Part shown: in pieces, positions 18,117 to 28,400 of the stretch
Numbering within the stretch: position 1 is the first letter of the stretch
How the letters are laid out: each line of letters starts with the position of its first letter
Assembly: GCF_900564155.1 (NCBI RefSeq)
Contig: NZ_LS999839.1
Location: 5,763,097-5,827,096, forward strand
Length of the DNA stretch: 64,000 nucleotides
Direction: 5' to 3'
Origin: Pedobacter schmidteae
GTDB lineage: Bacteria > Bacteroidota > Bacteroidia > Sphingobacteriales > Sphingobacteriaceae
Position numbers and translations under genes: made by a program
The notes under the pieces: generated by a model
Databases searched by the model: none
Seen by the model: only the letters and a program-made list of their open reading frames with translations
Told to the model about the DNA's origin: nothing

Positions 18117-20573
18117 TTATATAGCCGTTGGTTCGGGATAAAGCACTACTTTTGGTTGCGACAATACTCTATCTATAGGTATATACCCCACAACATGTTT
18201 AGCATTTTTGTTGTTGCTACCCTGGAAATAATAAGAAGTCAACTGATTACCGGGCTTATTCCAGCTCTTTCCACCATCGGAACTTCTTTCGCACCACGAA
18301 TCGCCATTATAGCTGATAAATAAGCTGATGAGCTCGTTTTCACTGACATCCCTTTGATCGCTTCTTACGCCACTGGCTACAGCCTCGTAGCGGCTGCCAT
18401 CTTCATTGGTACTAATAGCAGCTTTGATATCGATTAGGCCAACAGGATTAGCACCTGCGGACCAGCCAAACACGCCCTGTCCCACGTTGTGATCAATGAT
18501 TAACCGGGCTGCATACCCAGCCGGAATGATCAGCCCTGTACTGACTATTACCGCACTTCCGGTAGCAGAATAAACTCCTGAAGTATTCACCAATGTTCCT
18601 CCGCTCAATTTAGTGATGGTAGGAATAGTTACATGATCCAATTCGGTAGTTACAGGTTCGGTACCAAAGGTCATTGGCTCGGTCCAGACACTCAGCTGTC
18701 CCCTCCAGTCCCGGGCCCTCCATCTGTAGGTGTAGGCGGTCCAGGCCAAATGATCGCTACTTACCTCCGGATCCGGCTTACCATCCCGGCAGTAACCTCC
18801 ATCTGTTGTAATCAAAATTCCGTTTCTTTCCATATCATAATTCTTAATGCCAATGGGCGAATTAGATGCTTTGCAATCTATCATAAACTGTTCGGCCTTT
18901 TGACTGCTCCAGGCATTTCGGGTTTGCGCTTCAATTCCAGGAACAGATGGCAGAGCTATGGCAATCGGCAGCACAATATCGTTGCACTGAATTGCGCCAA
19001 TATTATCAACTTTTAAATTACCATAACGGTCTCTGGTGTAATCCGCTGTAGCAGCATTGGTGATACTTTTGCCCTTACCACTATTGCCGGTTTTAGGGGC
19101 CAGATTGGCTTCATTTACCCTGGCTTCATTGATGGTATAGTAAACACGGTTGTTCCACTCCCACATGTCGCCACTCTGATGTTCCGTTCCACCAATCGCT
19201 GCAGAATTATAAGTTAAAAAAATGTTGTTGGAGGTTGGATTGACCGGGTTGATCAACATGGTGTTAAACACCCTCGCCCTACCGCCATGTAAGTCGTAAT
19301 TGTCGTAAGCAGTTCCGGTAAAAACAGTTGGATCGTGATTGAGGTTCATATTACCAACAGTATTATTGAACATATCTATGTTACAATATTCGGTAAAACC
19401 AGGAGCATCATACCTGTCAAATGACTGACCTTCAAATGCGCCATATTTTCTGCTGCAGAAAACCTGATTACCATAAAATCTGGAGGTTTTGTGTTGCGGG
19501 CCAAAATGAGTATCGACAATAGAGAATGTCCAGTTCCTGATCATATTACCTTCAAAATTAGTCAGCCTGTTGTTCACCAAATCAGCATGACCGCTAACAA
19601 ATAATACCCCGTTATGATTGTTATTCACACAATTCACGTGATCTATAGTACAATCTTTAAACAATATATTTTGCCCTGCGCTTATAAAAAACAGCGATCC
19701 GGCGCTGGAGTTTATAGCCTCCCAACCAATAAACTGAAAATCGACCAGTAATCCGGTAAGTTTATTGGGTTCAAATACATCCAGCCTGCCGCCACTGCTA
19801 AAAGCTCCGGAGTTATCAGACTTACAATTGATAAATTTGCAACCCTTCTGGTATGAGGCCGCGGTGCCATCATATATCCAGTCCATACCGCTCCAATCGT
19901 TAAACCATGCAGTATCATACACGTCCCTTAATTCTACACCATATATGGTTACATAGTTAAGATTATTCCAATACACGCCTCTATAATTCTGGCCATCAAG
20001 TAACAATGCTTGTTTTACACCCGGAACCCTGCAACCATCAATCACTACATTACGCAGATTTTTAAAAGAAAAATTCCCCTCATTTACAATCTTCACCAAA
20101 CCATCGGTTATAATTGTAACCGGATCGGAACCGTCATTAACCAGGATATCTTCGATATAAACGCCGTTGTAGTTTCCGGCTGCAATTACGATGGTATCAC
20201 CGGGCAATATGCCCAACTCGGTTGTAGTAATGGACAAGTATCCACCACTTCCCCCTACATTTATTACCCTACCGCTGGCCGCCGGCTTTTGGTTTACAGT
20301 TACGGTTTGAACAACCGGCGTTTGTCCGGTTTGCGAAGCTGTAACTGTGGCAGTGCCCAGACCACAATATTCCATTTGCCAGAAGCTATTTTTGAGTTCT
20401 ACCTTTAAAACAGCAGGATTAGAACTCGTAAATATAATAGGGGTTTCTAAATCCGGTGACCTTGCATAAAGGTACTCTGTCCTCTCCCACAATAAGGCAG
20501 AGACAGGTGTATTGAAAACCAATGCAGTTGGCAAAGGTAAACTTACATTATAGGTTAAATTGGCTCTTATCAT
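18117..20573 (-). CDS. Large beta-helix protein without signal peptide (tail-spike-like)
   Basis: 818 residues. The N-terminus (MIRANLTYNVSLPLPTALVF) is not a signal peptide. About 40-95 resembles a bacterial Ig-like domain (SSNPAVLKVELKNSFWQME, GTATVTASQTGQTP). From about 105 to 510 the chain shows right-handed parallel beta-helix character, with repeated short strands and Asn stacking (LRNVVIDGCRV, LNYVTIYGVELRDV, QNILFKDCTIDHV). A fibronectin-like stretch lies near 570-650, followed by a C-terminal jelly-roll-like region. No sorting domain for type IX secretion is visible. It follows by 4 bases a second signal-less beta-rich protein. Beta-helices of this type occur in phage tail spikes, adhesins and polysaccharide lyases; no catalytic residues could be assigned. 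Confidence 0.7.
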   Translation of the reverse strand: MIRANLTYNVSLPLPTALVFNTPVSALLWERTEYLYARSPDLETPIIFTSSNPAVLKVELKNSFWQMEYCGLGTATVTASQTGQTPVVQTVTVNQKPAASGRVINVGGSGGYLSITTTELGILPGDTIVIAAGNYNGVYIEDILVNDGSDPVTIITDGLVKIVNEGNFSFKNLRNVVIDGCRVPGVKQALLLDGQNYRGVYWNNLNYVTIYGVELRDVYDTAWFNDWSGMDWIYDGTAASYQKGCKFINCKSDNSGAFSSGGRLDVFEPNKLTGLLVDFQFIGWEAINSSAGSLFFISAGQNILFKDCTIDHVNCVNNNHNGVLFVSGHADLVNNRLTNFEGNMIRNWTFSIVDTHFGPQHKTSRFYGNQVFCSRKYGAFEGQSFDRYDAPGFTEYCNIDMFNNTVGNMNLNHDPTVFTGTAYDNYDLHGGRARVFNTMLINPVNPTSNNIFLTYNSAAIGGTEHQSGDMWEWNNRVYYTINEARVNEANLAPKTGNSGKGKSITNAATADYTRDRYGNLKVDNIGAIQCNDIVLPIAIALPSVPGIEAQTRNAWSSQKAEQFMIDCKASNSPIGIKNYDMERNGILITTDGGYCRDGKPDPEVSSDHLAWTAYTYRWRARDWRGQLSVWTEPMTFGTEPVTTELDHVTIPTITKLSGGTLVNTSGVYSATGSAVIVSTGLIIPAGYAARLIIDHNVGQGVFGWSAGANPVGLIDIKAAISTNEDGSRYEAVASGVRSDQRDVSENELISLFISYNGDSWCERSSDGGKSWNKPGNQLTSYYFQGSNNKNAKHVVGYIPIDRVLSQPKVVLYPEPTAI

Positions 20574-20577
20574 TTTC

Positions 20578-21858
20578 TTATACTAATCCTTTTTGTCTAA
20601 TATTTTCTATAGAGGTATATACTTCGCAGCCCACATAATAATTGAAAATTTTTCGGGGAGCTCTGTTCCATTCTATTCTGTGATCGCCATAATACCATAT
20701 CACTTCTGTAGCCGTAAACTCTATTTCGATGGTTTGCGGATGTGCCTGGTCGCGCAATAAAACATATACCGAATCAACACTATTTAACCACGCAATGGCA
20801 TATATCTGTCCGGTACTCTCGGTTTTAACTCCATAAGCAAAAGAATTTTGCCCATTAACCACCTCAGTATCTTTGAGTATACCAAATAAACCTTCGTGAA
20901 GGTTAAATTTAAGCGAACCTGTTATTCCCGGTCCTAGCGTGCAGCCCGCCCAGGCTTTATTGGCCGATGATCCGGATACCCTGAATAAAGAGTTTCCTGT
21001 TCTTGTCACACCGGCTTCCATTCCTCCACCATGCGCCGTTTCCCATTGTATATTTATGGGAGAAAATCCTTGCGAGGTACCCGTAAATGTTAGTGTTTTA
21101 TCACTATCCAATATAACCTGCAATACCGACGAAGGGATAATATCATAATCTTCCACCGTTACTTCAAGGTTTTCCAACACCGTTCTGGAAGGAAAGGCCT
21201 TTTTATGATCGGGCCACACCACATTATTTGCAGCTACTTCATAGCCTTCTGCAAGGCCATTGACCACAATAGTTAATATCGGTTCATCTGATGCTGTCGC
21301 ATTAAAATTCAGGCTTTTGTCGGCATCCATAATCACCTCTGGCACCAAAGCAGGTGTGATGTTATACGCTAATGCTGTTACCACTAAATCAGTTAATACT
21401 GTTCCCAATGGGAATGCCTTTTTCCGGTCAGGCCATACTACTCCATTTACAAATACGTCAACATTAGTAGGCAAGCCATTAACCACAAGTGTCAATACCC
21501 GAAGAGTTTCGATAGCTGACAGATCGGACATGAGCGCCCAATGGTGTACTGCTGTTGAACCGGTAGGCAATGTGAACGACATGATGGTAATACTCCCAAA
21601 TGGAGGAAGTGTAACAGAGGTTTCGCCATCAAACAAGGCACCTGCCGAACTGGTTACAATTGCAGAATTTGCACCCACATTTTTAATACAGTAGTGTTTT
21701 CCGCGATCTTCCAATGCCGAATAATCTTCAAAACTAATTACGGCATCGGCCCCTGTGCTTCTGTTTACGATAAATGTTGTTGGCTGGTCTAAATAGTGAG
21801 CCGGGCTTACAGACAGAAAGGCCGACTCGACTATAGTATAAGGTGGAATTTGTGCCAT
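20578..21858 (-). CDS. Beta-rich repeat protein without signal peptide (fibre/adhesin-like)
   Basis: 426 residues starting MAQIPPYTIVESAFLSV, with no signal peptide. The first 110 residues recall short beta-strand modules at the start of phage fibre or virion proteins (NVGANSAIVTSSAG, TLPPFGSITI). Two 68-residue tandem repeats follow at about 121-188 and 194-261; each contains VNG, a VVWPD-(R/H)-KKAFP core and a D-(A/S)-DK-(S/T)-L end. The C-terminal 165 residues look like a lectin- or SPRY-like sandwich. The gene is four bases upstream of the beta-helix gene, so both are one operon. Export route and function are unknown; a phage or tailocin-derived fibre is one option, cell-associated adhesin another. 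Confidence 0.7.
   Translation of the reverse strand: MAQIPPYTIVESAFLSVSPAHYLDQPTTFIVNRSTGADAVISFEDYSALEDRGKHYCIKNVGANSAIVTSSAGALFDGETSVTLPPFGSITIMSFTLPTGSTAVHHWALMSDLSAIETLRVLTLVVNGLPTNVDVFVNGVVWPDRKKAFPLGTVLTDLVVTALAYNITPALVPEVIMDADKSLNFNATASDEPILTIVVNGLAEGYEVAANNVVWPDHKKAFPSRTVLENLEVTVEDYDIIPSSVLQVILDSDKTLTFTGTSQGFSPINIQWETAHGGGMEAGVTRTGNSLFRVSGSSANKAWAGCTLGPGITGSLKFNLHEGLFGILKDTEVVNGQNSFAYGVKTESTGQIYAIAWLNSVDSVYVLLRDQAHPQTIEIEFTATEVIWYYGDHRIEWNRAPRKIFNYYVGCEVYTSIENIRQKGLV
21076..21498 (-). repeat. Two in-gene tandem repeats (period about 73 codons)
   Basis: Copies at 21295-21498 and 21076-21279 encode similar 68-residue units with the shared core VVWPD-x-KKAFP. They are separated by five codons. 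Confidence 0.8.
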
Positions 21859-22026
21859 AGCGTTATTTTTAAGTCCGATCCAATATCCTCAACTAAAATC
21901 CGGGGCAAAAATTTATTATGCCAAACCCGCTATATTTTATGTGAAAAAGTTTTAGTCAATTTCTTTTCCAATTGTCTTTAATTCTCACGATGTAATTATA
22001 TATATTAGCATCAAACGCTCTCTACA

Positions 22027-22740
22027 ATGACATTAAACTGCACAATAATAGACGATTCGAAATCCTGCATTAAACTTTTGACAGATTACATTTTTGAATC
22101 AAAATCAAAACTCCGATTGCTTAAAACTTATCAGGATCCGATGGAAGCTTTGGCAGGTATGAGAAATTCGCCTCCGGTTGACATTGTCTTTATGGATGTG
22201 CTGATGCCAAACCTAAATGGAATGGAATTATGTAGATTATTAAGGGACAAGTTCCGCTACCTGGTCATTACAACAGGTGATCCTTCCTATGCGATTGAGG
22301 CATTTGAGGTTAACGCTTCTTATTATCTATTAAAACCCATCGCACAGAAAAAGTTCAATTTCGCAATCAGCAAAGTAATAGAACAGGAAAAGAAAAGATC
22401 TGAGCTGATTAAAGATGCAAAGCATCTTTTCATTAAATCAAAAATAGGTGAACTGAGAAAAATTTATGTCAATGACATTATTGCCGTTCAGGGAGCCTCT
22501 AACTATGTTAAAATTCACACGACAGATAAAAAAAGCTATATGACTTACGGAAAAATGAGCGACTTTGAAAGGGAGCTTCATACATCGGGAGCCTTTATTA
22601 GAATCAGCAAATCCTTCATCATTTCAATACCGGCGATAAAACTGATCAAGGGTAAAAATATCATACTCAGCAATGATTTCGAAATTTCTATAGGTGAAAC
22701 CTATAAAACCGATGTACAAAAATACCTGCGCATCATGTAA
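22027..22740 (+). CDS. LytTR-family response regulator
   Basis: 237 residues. A receiver domain (about 1-120) has the acidic pocket IIDD (Asp9, Asp10), phosphoacceptor Asp57 in VFMDVLMP, Thr83/Thr84 and Lys103 in LLKP. A LytTR DNA-binding domain (about 135-235) has KIYVNDIIAVQGASNYVKI and GAFIRISKSFIIS. Such proteins usually pair with a LytS/YpdA-type membrane kinase, but no kinase gene is adjacent, so it is an orphan here. It diverges from the fibre-like pair 168 bases away. Control of that pair is possible but not shown. Confidence 0.93.
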   Translation: MTLNCTIIDDSKSCIKLLTDYIFESKSKLRLLKTYQDPMEALAGMRNSPPVDIVFMDVLMPNLNGMELCRLLRDKFRYLVITTGDPSYAIEAFEVNASYYLLKPIAQKKFNFAISKVIEQEKKRSELIKDAKHLFIKSKIGELRKIYVNDIIAVQGASNYVKIHTTDKKSYMTYGKMSDFERELHTSGAFIRISKSFIISIPAIKLIKGKNIILSNDFEISIGETYKTDVQKYLRIM

Positions 22741-22752
22741 TTTTTTAACAGC

Positions 22753-23157
22753 CTAACTTCCCATTTCCAGGATCTTGTCAAACTCTGCTGCTTTTAATGG
22801 CATTACCGAAAGGCGGCCCTGACGAATCAAGGAGATGTCTTTTAAGCTCTCTTCAGCTTTGATTTGCTCCAGGCTTACCGGATTTTTAAGTGCCTCAACC
22901 GGCGCCAGATCTACAACAACCCAGTTTGCATCATCCGTAGTTGGATCCTGGTAATATTCCTTTACAACCTTGGCTATACCCACTACATTTTTACCTTCAT
23001 TGCTGTGGTAAAATAAGACCAGATCACCTTCTTTCATCTCTTTCAGATTGTTGCGCGCCTGATAATTGCGAACACCATCCCAAAAAGTACGTTTGTCTTC
23101 GTTAAATTTAGTCCAGCTGTATTTAAAAGGTTCTGATTTGACTAGCCAATGGTTCAT
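22753..23157 (-). CDS. EVE-domain protein
   Basis: 134 residues forming a single EVE domain (PUA-like fold), as in thymocyte nuclear protein 1. Visible segments are HWLVKSEPFKYSW, FWDGVRNYQARNNLKEM, GDLVLFYHSNEGKNVVGIAKV and the late VDLAPVEAL. EVE/YTH-like folds bind modified bases in DNA or RNA; some EVE proteins are linked to restriction of modified DNA or to RNA, but no such partner lies beside it. It ends 12 bases from the convergent LytTR gene. Confidence 0.9.
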   Translation of the reverse strand: MNHWLVKSEPFKYSWTKFNEDKRTFWDGVRNYQARNNLKEMKEGDLVLFYHSNEGKNVVGIAKVVKEYYQDPTTDDANWVVVDLAPVEALKNPVSLEQIKAEESLKDISLIRQGRLSVMPLKAAEFDKILEMGS

Positions 23158-23194
23158 TTATTTTTTATTTAAAAGGGTTCTGTTATTCAAAGCC

Positions 23195-23202
23195 CAAAGC
23201 TA
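23195..23202 (-). promoter_or_regulatory. -7 box for the EVE gene
   Basis: Minus-strand TAGCTTTG matches TAnnTTTG, 38 bases before the ATG. Confidence 0.5.
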
Positions 23203-23251
23203 ACAAATCGAAAAGAATTAGAAAACATATGCGTAAAAATGGCATTTTTTA

Positions 23252-23287
23252 TTCGGAGAGTTTCAGTTGGAACTAAAACTCTCCGAA
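23252..23287 (-). terminator. Perfect 12-bp hairpin after the second susD
   Basis: TTCGGAGAGTTT (23252-23263) pairs perfectly with AAACTCTCCGAA (23276-23287) around a 12-base loop that itself contains AGTT/AACT. It lies 10 bases after the stop of the leftward susD gene. No U tract follows on either strand, so it may act as an RNA 3'-end structure rather than a classical terminator. Confidence 0.55.
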
Positions 23288-23297
23288 ATGACCTTAC

Positions 23298-25346
23298 CTA
23301 ATACCCATTGTTACCAAACTCATTCCCATTATTAATGGTATTCAGGAAAGAGAAAGGAATAGGTCGGTTATAATGTTTGGTCGGATTAAAGCTTGCTGAG
23401 GCTCTACGATTATATAAAGCCAGGCGTGCCTCAAATGCCCTATGGCGTTTCAAAAGCGCCCAACGGTTAAACTCACCACAAAGCTCCCTGGCATATTCAT
23501 CAAACACATCATTCATCGTGGCTGAGGACAACATCATTCCGGTTGCGCCATTAAAGTCGGCAGGATTGCGGCAGGCACGTTTACGCAGTTCATTTAAATA
23601 TCCCGCAGCAACAGCCCCACTTCCACCAGATTTAAGCGTAGCTTCAGCTGCAAGCAAATAAACTTCTGCCATGCGCATCACCATAATATTACCCAGTTTT
23701 TGCTGGAAATTACCGCCCAGCCAGCCACCATCGAAATTATGATTAAACTTACTTAGGGCAGGAAAAAGGTTTGCCATAGTCACAGGTGTTAGTCCATTAC
23801 CTGTAGGATCTTTATATTTGGCACCTGTTGGATCTGAGGGATCAAAAAGATCGTTGATATTGACCACAGCATATTTACGAAGCGCCTTTTCAGCGGGAGT
23901 TAATGGATCTTTACTTAAAAACGCGAAAAAACGATCCTCATCAACATCTAAAGGATAGGGATGTACATTGGCATTCGCTACCGTAACCAAAGCAGAAGTT
24001 GCCCCGGTTGTTACGCCTTTAGGCCATATTTTAGGAATGTATTGCCAGGTTGCATTTTGCGAAGCATTTTTAGCATCCACATCTGCATACGGATATATTT
24101 TTTGGCCAATAAATGCTGGGTTAATACTATACTTGGTACACATTGCGGCTGTAAGCGTAACCGTAGCGCTGGCATAAGTAACATTTGCGGGACTTGGGGG
24201 GCTCGGATTACTTGCCCTGGCCTGTTCGCCCGAGTAATTAGTAAATGCGGTAACGAATGAATTTTCCCAACGCTTATCGTATCTTGCATCAAAGCAATTG
24301 ATCAGATATTTTGTAGGCGCATTAAACGACTGATTTAAGCGACCATAATAAGCGTTTGAGGTATTAGAACCTGCAGCACGCTTAAAAAGATCAGTACCTG
24401 CTCCAAATGAATTATCAAGTGACGGATAATAATGCAGATAAAGATTGGGCTTATTATTGGAGGTGGCCGCATCATACGACGGGCTATAAGGGTTTAAACC
24501 ATATGCGGTAAACAAAACCTCAGCGTTATTCCTGTTATTGGCAGCGGCAAATACCTGGGCAAAATCAGGGTACAAGGTGGCACCATAAGCCCCTTTATTT
24601 ATAATCAGATCTTCAGCGACCTCTTTCGCCCTCAGCCAGTAACTTTTTGTTCCCTCCATCAATCCTTCGCCACCTCCTTGTGCATAAGCACGAGCAAGTA
24701 AGCCAAGTGCGGATTTTTTGGTCACGCGTTGAAGATTGCCCTGATATGGCACAACCGGCAAATTCTGAGCAGCGGTTGTTAAATCGGTGATAATCTGTGT
24801 ATAAATCTCGGCAACGCTATTACGTACGGGGTTTAGGTTTTTCACTGGATCGTCAGTTGTTACCAACGGAATCTCACCAAACTGGGCAACCAATACAGAA
24901 TAATAATATGCCCTCATCACCTGCGCTTCTGCTACAAGAGTTTTAATATCAGCTGCATTGCCATCTTTTATCAATGGGGCAATCTGTATGGTTTTATTGC
25001 AATCCTTAATTGAGCTCCAGGCATAATCCCAAACATTAGTTACCAGGTTAAAATTGTTAGTAAATTCTTCGTACGCCATTACCTGTCTGTTACTTACCGA
25101 ATTTGTAGGGGAGGTCCACAAATCGGTCCCAACTTCAGATACAATTCCGTATGGCATACTGATCAATGTCCCCCAAAGCCCAGTGTAAATGTTAGACTGA
25201 AAGGATCTGAAACCATTAAAATCTCTGATTACCTCTTCTTCAGAGAGCGCATTAGGATTGTATTCATCTACCTTACATGAGGGCACGCTCAATATCATCA
25301 ATAAGCCGAATCCACATGTATAAAATATTTTCTTTATATTTTTCAT
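23298..25346 (-). CDS. SusD/RagB-family lipoprotein (second locus)
   Basis: 682 residues, longer than the usual 480-600. Lipoprotein signal (SVPSC, Cys24). SusD landmarks: SEEEVIRDFNGF, AQVMRAYYYSVLVAQFGEIPLV, MRMAEVYLLAAEATLKSGG and the helical C-terminal YARELCGEFNRWALLKRH. The extra length lies in the central part, between about residues 250 and 560, which probably shapes the ligand site. It follows its SusC by 144 bases and is the last gene of the pair; a stable hairpin follows. The ligand is unknown. Confidence 0.95.
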   Translation of the reverse strand: MKNIKKIFYTCGFGLLMILSVPSCKVDEYNPNALSEEEVIRDFNGFRSFQSNIYTGLWGTLISMPYGIVSEVGTDLWTSPTNSVSNRQVMAYEEFTNNFNLVTNVWDYAWSSIKDCNKTIQIAPLIKDGNAADIKTLVAEAQVMRAYYYSVLVAQFGEIPLVTTDDPVKNLNPVRNSVAEIYTQIITDLTTAAQNLPVVPYQGNLQRVTKKSALGLLARAYAQGGGEGLMEGTKSYWLRAKEVAEDLIINKGAYGATLYPDFAQVFAAANNRNNAEVLFTAYGLNPYSPSYDAATSNNKPNLYLHYYPSLDNSFGAGTDLFKRAAGSNTSNAYYGRLNQSFNAPTKYLINCFDARYDKRWENSFVTAFTNYSGEQARASNPSPPSPANVTYASATVTLTAAMCTKYSINPAFIGQKIYPYADVDAKNASQNATWQYIPKIWPKGVTTGATSALVTVANANVHPYPLDVDEDRFFAFLSKDPLTPAEKALRKYAVVNINDLFDPSDPTGAKYKDPTGNGLTPVTMANLFPALSKFNHNFDGGWLGGNFQQKLGNIMVMRMAEVYLLAAEATLKSGGSGAVAAGYLNELRKRACRNPADFNGATGMMLSSATMNDVFDEYARELCGEFNRWALLKRHRAFEARLALYNRRASASFNPTKHYNRPIPFSFLNTINNGNEFGNNGY

Positions 25347-25490
25347 CTGTCTATAATTTGTTGTTCAATTGCGATGAAGCGATCAGATTTTTTAATATCA
25401 CGGTGTGATTTAAAAATTCATGATGGTTTCATCTCTATTTTTTTATTTGTTATGGCTAACAACTGTTTCCAGCTATCTATTAGTTAACGA

Positions 25491-28400
25491 TTAAAATGAC
25501 ACATTTAAACCAAACACAAACTGTTTGGTCAATGGATAATCCATCTCGCCATTCATCTCCGGATCGTAGTCTTTTAACAGATGGCTTTTTGTAATCACCA
25601 ATGGATTGGTCAGCGTGCTATAAAAACGCACTTTACGCATGGCAATCTTTTTTGCAATATTTTCAGGCAATGTATAACCCAGTGTGATGTTCTTGATTTT
25701 AAAGAATGAACCGTCTACATAATTGAGTCCCGAAAAACCGGTCATAGATGTAGGAGAGGCCAAAATATTCATGACAGGAAAATCATTGGACGGATTATCC
25801 GGTGTCCAGTAGTTAAAATCAGACAGGAACGTTCTTGGTGGACTGGCAACAATTGCCAGTGCACTTGGATTATACCACCCCATCATCACGTAGTTGATGG
25901 TTTGTCCCCAACGTAAATAAGAATAAATGCCCAGATCAAAATTTTTATATTTAAAACTGTTCTGGAAACCTAATGAGAAATCAGGCGTATTGTGTCCCAA
26001 AGTCTGAAAGTCATTGGTATTGTTATAAGTGTAGAGAGAAGAAGCAGCAGTTAATGCAGGATTAAATTTTTGCGCATCAGCAAGGTTGATATAATAATAC
26101 TGGTTTGTACCTTCCCTCATAAATACGCCGTCAGCCAGTTTAACAATACCAGGTGTATTCACTTTTAAGTCGCCGGGGCGTCTTCCAAATGCACCGGCAT
26201 CGGCTTCCTCACCGATCTGCCAGATTCCATCAATCTTATAATTCCTGAACGAAGCGATAGGTTCTCCGATAGTTAGCGCATAATTCCCTCCTGCACGGTT
26301 CTCTCCTGCGGCTACATTATTGGTAATGTTATTGGCAACACCATCCGATAATTTTAAAATTTTCTCATTGTTACGGGCAAAAGCGATAGACGAGCTCCAT
26401 TCAAAATTCTTACCCACAATATTACGTGTGTTCATGGTGACTTCGAAGCCCTTATTATTGGTTTTTGCAATATTCAGATAGGTTTGATAAGGAGTGTTAC
26501 CAGATCTGTATGCCCCATAAATGATAGGTGAATTGAAATTATAGATTACCCCGTCAGTATTTGTATTGTAATAATCGAGAGCCATATCAATACGATTGTT
26601 GAATAGTCCCAAATCCAGACCGAGGTTCAATGTTTTCGACTTCTCCCACATCAGGTTTGGATTGGTAATAAATTGTGAATTACGGTAAATGGGAACCAGC
26701 TCGCCGCCTAAAGACATATTGGCCTGTTCAACGAAATTAGAAGAAGAGTTGGCAGGAATATACGCGGTTCCGGCAATACCCCATGTAGCGCGAACTTTCA
26801 GGTTATTGATGTATTTTTTTATGCCTGCCATAAAGTTTTCATCAGATACCCTCCATCCGGCTGACACCGCGGGGAAATTATCCCACTTATTGGTTTCATA
26901 TAATACCGAAGATCCGTCTCTGCGTACCGAAGCCGAAAAAAGGTACTTCCCTTTATAGGCATAATTGATACGCCCCATTAAACCAAAAGTTTTAGACATT
27001 GTATAAGATGATATGGCAGTACTGTTCACATCGGGGGTAAACCTGTACCATTTAAATTTGTTGTTGGCCACAGCCTGGCTCATCTCGGTTTTCGTTTCCT
27101 GAGTGTAAAAGTAAGACGTAACACCAGTAAAGGTAAAGTCATGGTCGGTTCCAAGCAGGTAGTTATAGGTCAATACATTTTCCCACTGATACTGCTGATA
27201 ACGGTTTTGGTTGATCTTTGCCCTGGCTATATTTGAATTGATGTAAGTATAATTTACAGAACCAACCCCGTCAAAACGATAGGTGTTTAAATAATCCATA
27301 CGCACGCCGCCACGGCTTAAAATAGTTAGTCCTTTTAATGGTCTGACTTCTATATATGGATTAAAAAACACTTTTGTATTGTTGTCTACGTTTCCATAAA
27401 CTCCAGGCTGATAATCTAATAAAAGGTTATATACGTTACTTCCCAGATCGGGGTTGACAGAACCATCGGCTCTGTAAGGCTGTACCAAGGGATCGGTAAC
27501 AATCGCATTTTCCAGTTTATCCTGAGCCTTATTTCTATTTACATAAGAAGCTTGAAGGTTGGCACCTATTGAAAGCCAGTTTCTAATCTTGTGATCCAGA
27601 CGCATACTTGTAGAATAGAGCTTGTAGTCGTCTCCGATATACTGGCCTTTCTCATTATTTAAGTTCAATGAAACGTAAGCTTTTGTAGCATCAGTACCAC
27701 CGGAAGCAGCTAAACTATAGTTTTGCAACGCAGCGTTATCTCTCATGAAAACATCTGCCCAATTCACAAAATTGCCCTCGTTAAACAACTTATATCTGGC
27801 ATCGCCAAAAATTGTTTCGTCGTTTGCAGGTGACTGCCATGCCGGTGGGCCAGCTTGAGGAAATCCGTTTGCTGCGGCAACTGCGGTGGTCACCCACTTT
27901 CTGGTTGCGCCATCGAAGTTATATTTATAGGCTTCTCTTTTTGCTTCCAGATATTGATCTTTAGTAAGCGCTTTCGGAACAACTGACCAGCCGTTGTAAC
28001 CGTAAAAGGAGTTGAAATCGATATTTAGCTTTCCTGCCTTTCCACTTTTTGTGGTGATGATGATAACACCATTTGCCCCTGCTGCTCCGTATACAGCAGT
28101 TGAGGCAGCATCTTTTAAAACATCGATCGTTTCAATATCATAGGGATTTAAAGTAGCATAATCACCAGGTAATCCATTGATGATAAATAAAGGCAATCCG
28201 CTGGCAGCAATGGACCTGGTTCCACGTAACTGCAGGTTAACACCTTCTCCCGCTTGTCCGGATGAACGGGTAATATCCAAACCAGCCACCCTTCCCTGTA
28301 ACGATTCCATAGGGTTCGGACCCGGCCTGGCCGTGATCTCCTCTGATTTTACAGACACCACCGAGCCGGTAAGGTCACGTTTTTTGACCGTACCGTAACC

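Noticed and set aside
18117..21858. A prophage
   Set aside because: Two fibre-like genes alone do not make a prophage; no capsid, terminase, portal, integrase or lysis gene was seen in the window.
23252..23287. A CRISPR repeat unit
   Set aside because: The palindrome is single; no regularly spaced copies or cas genes occur.
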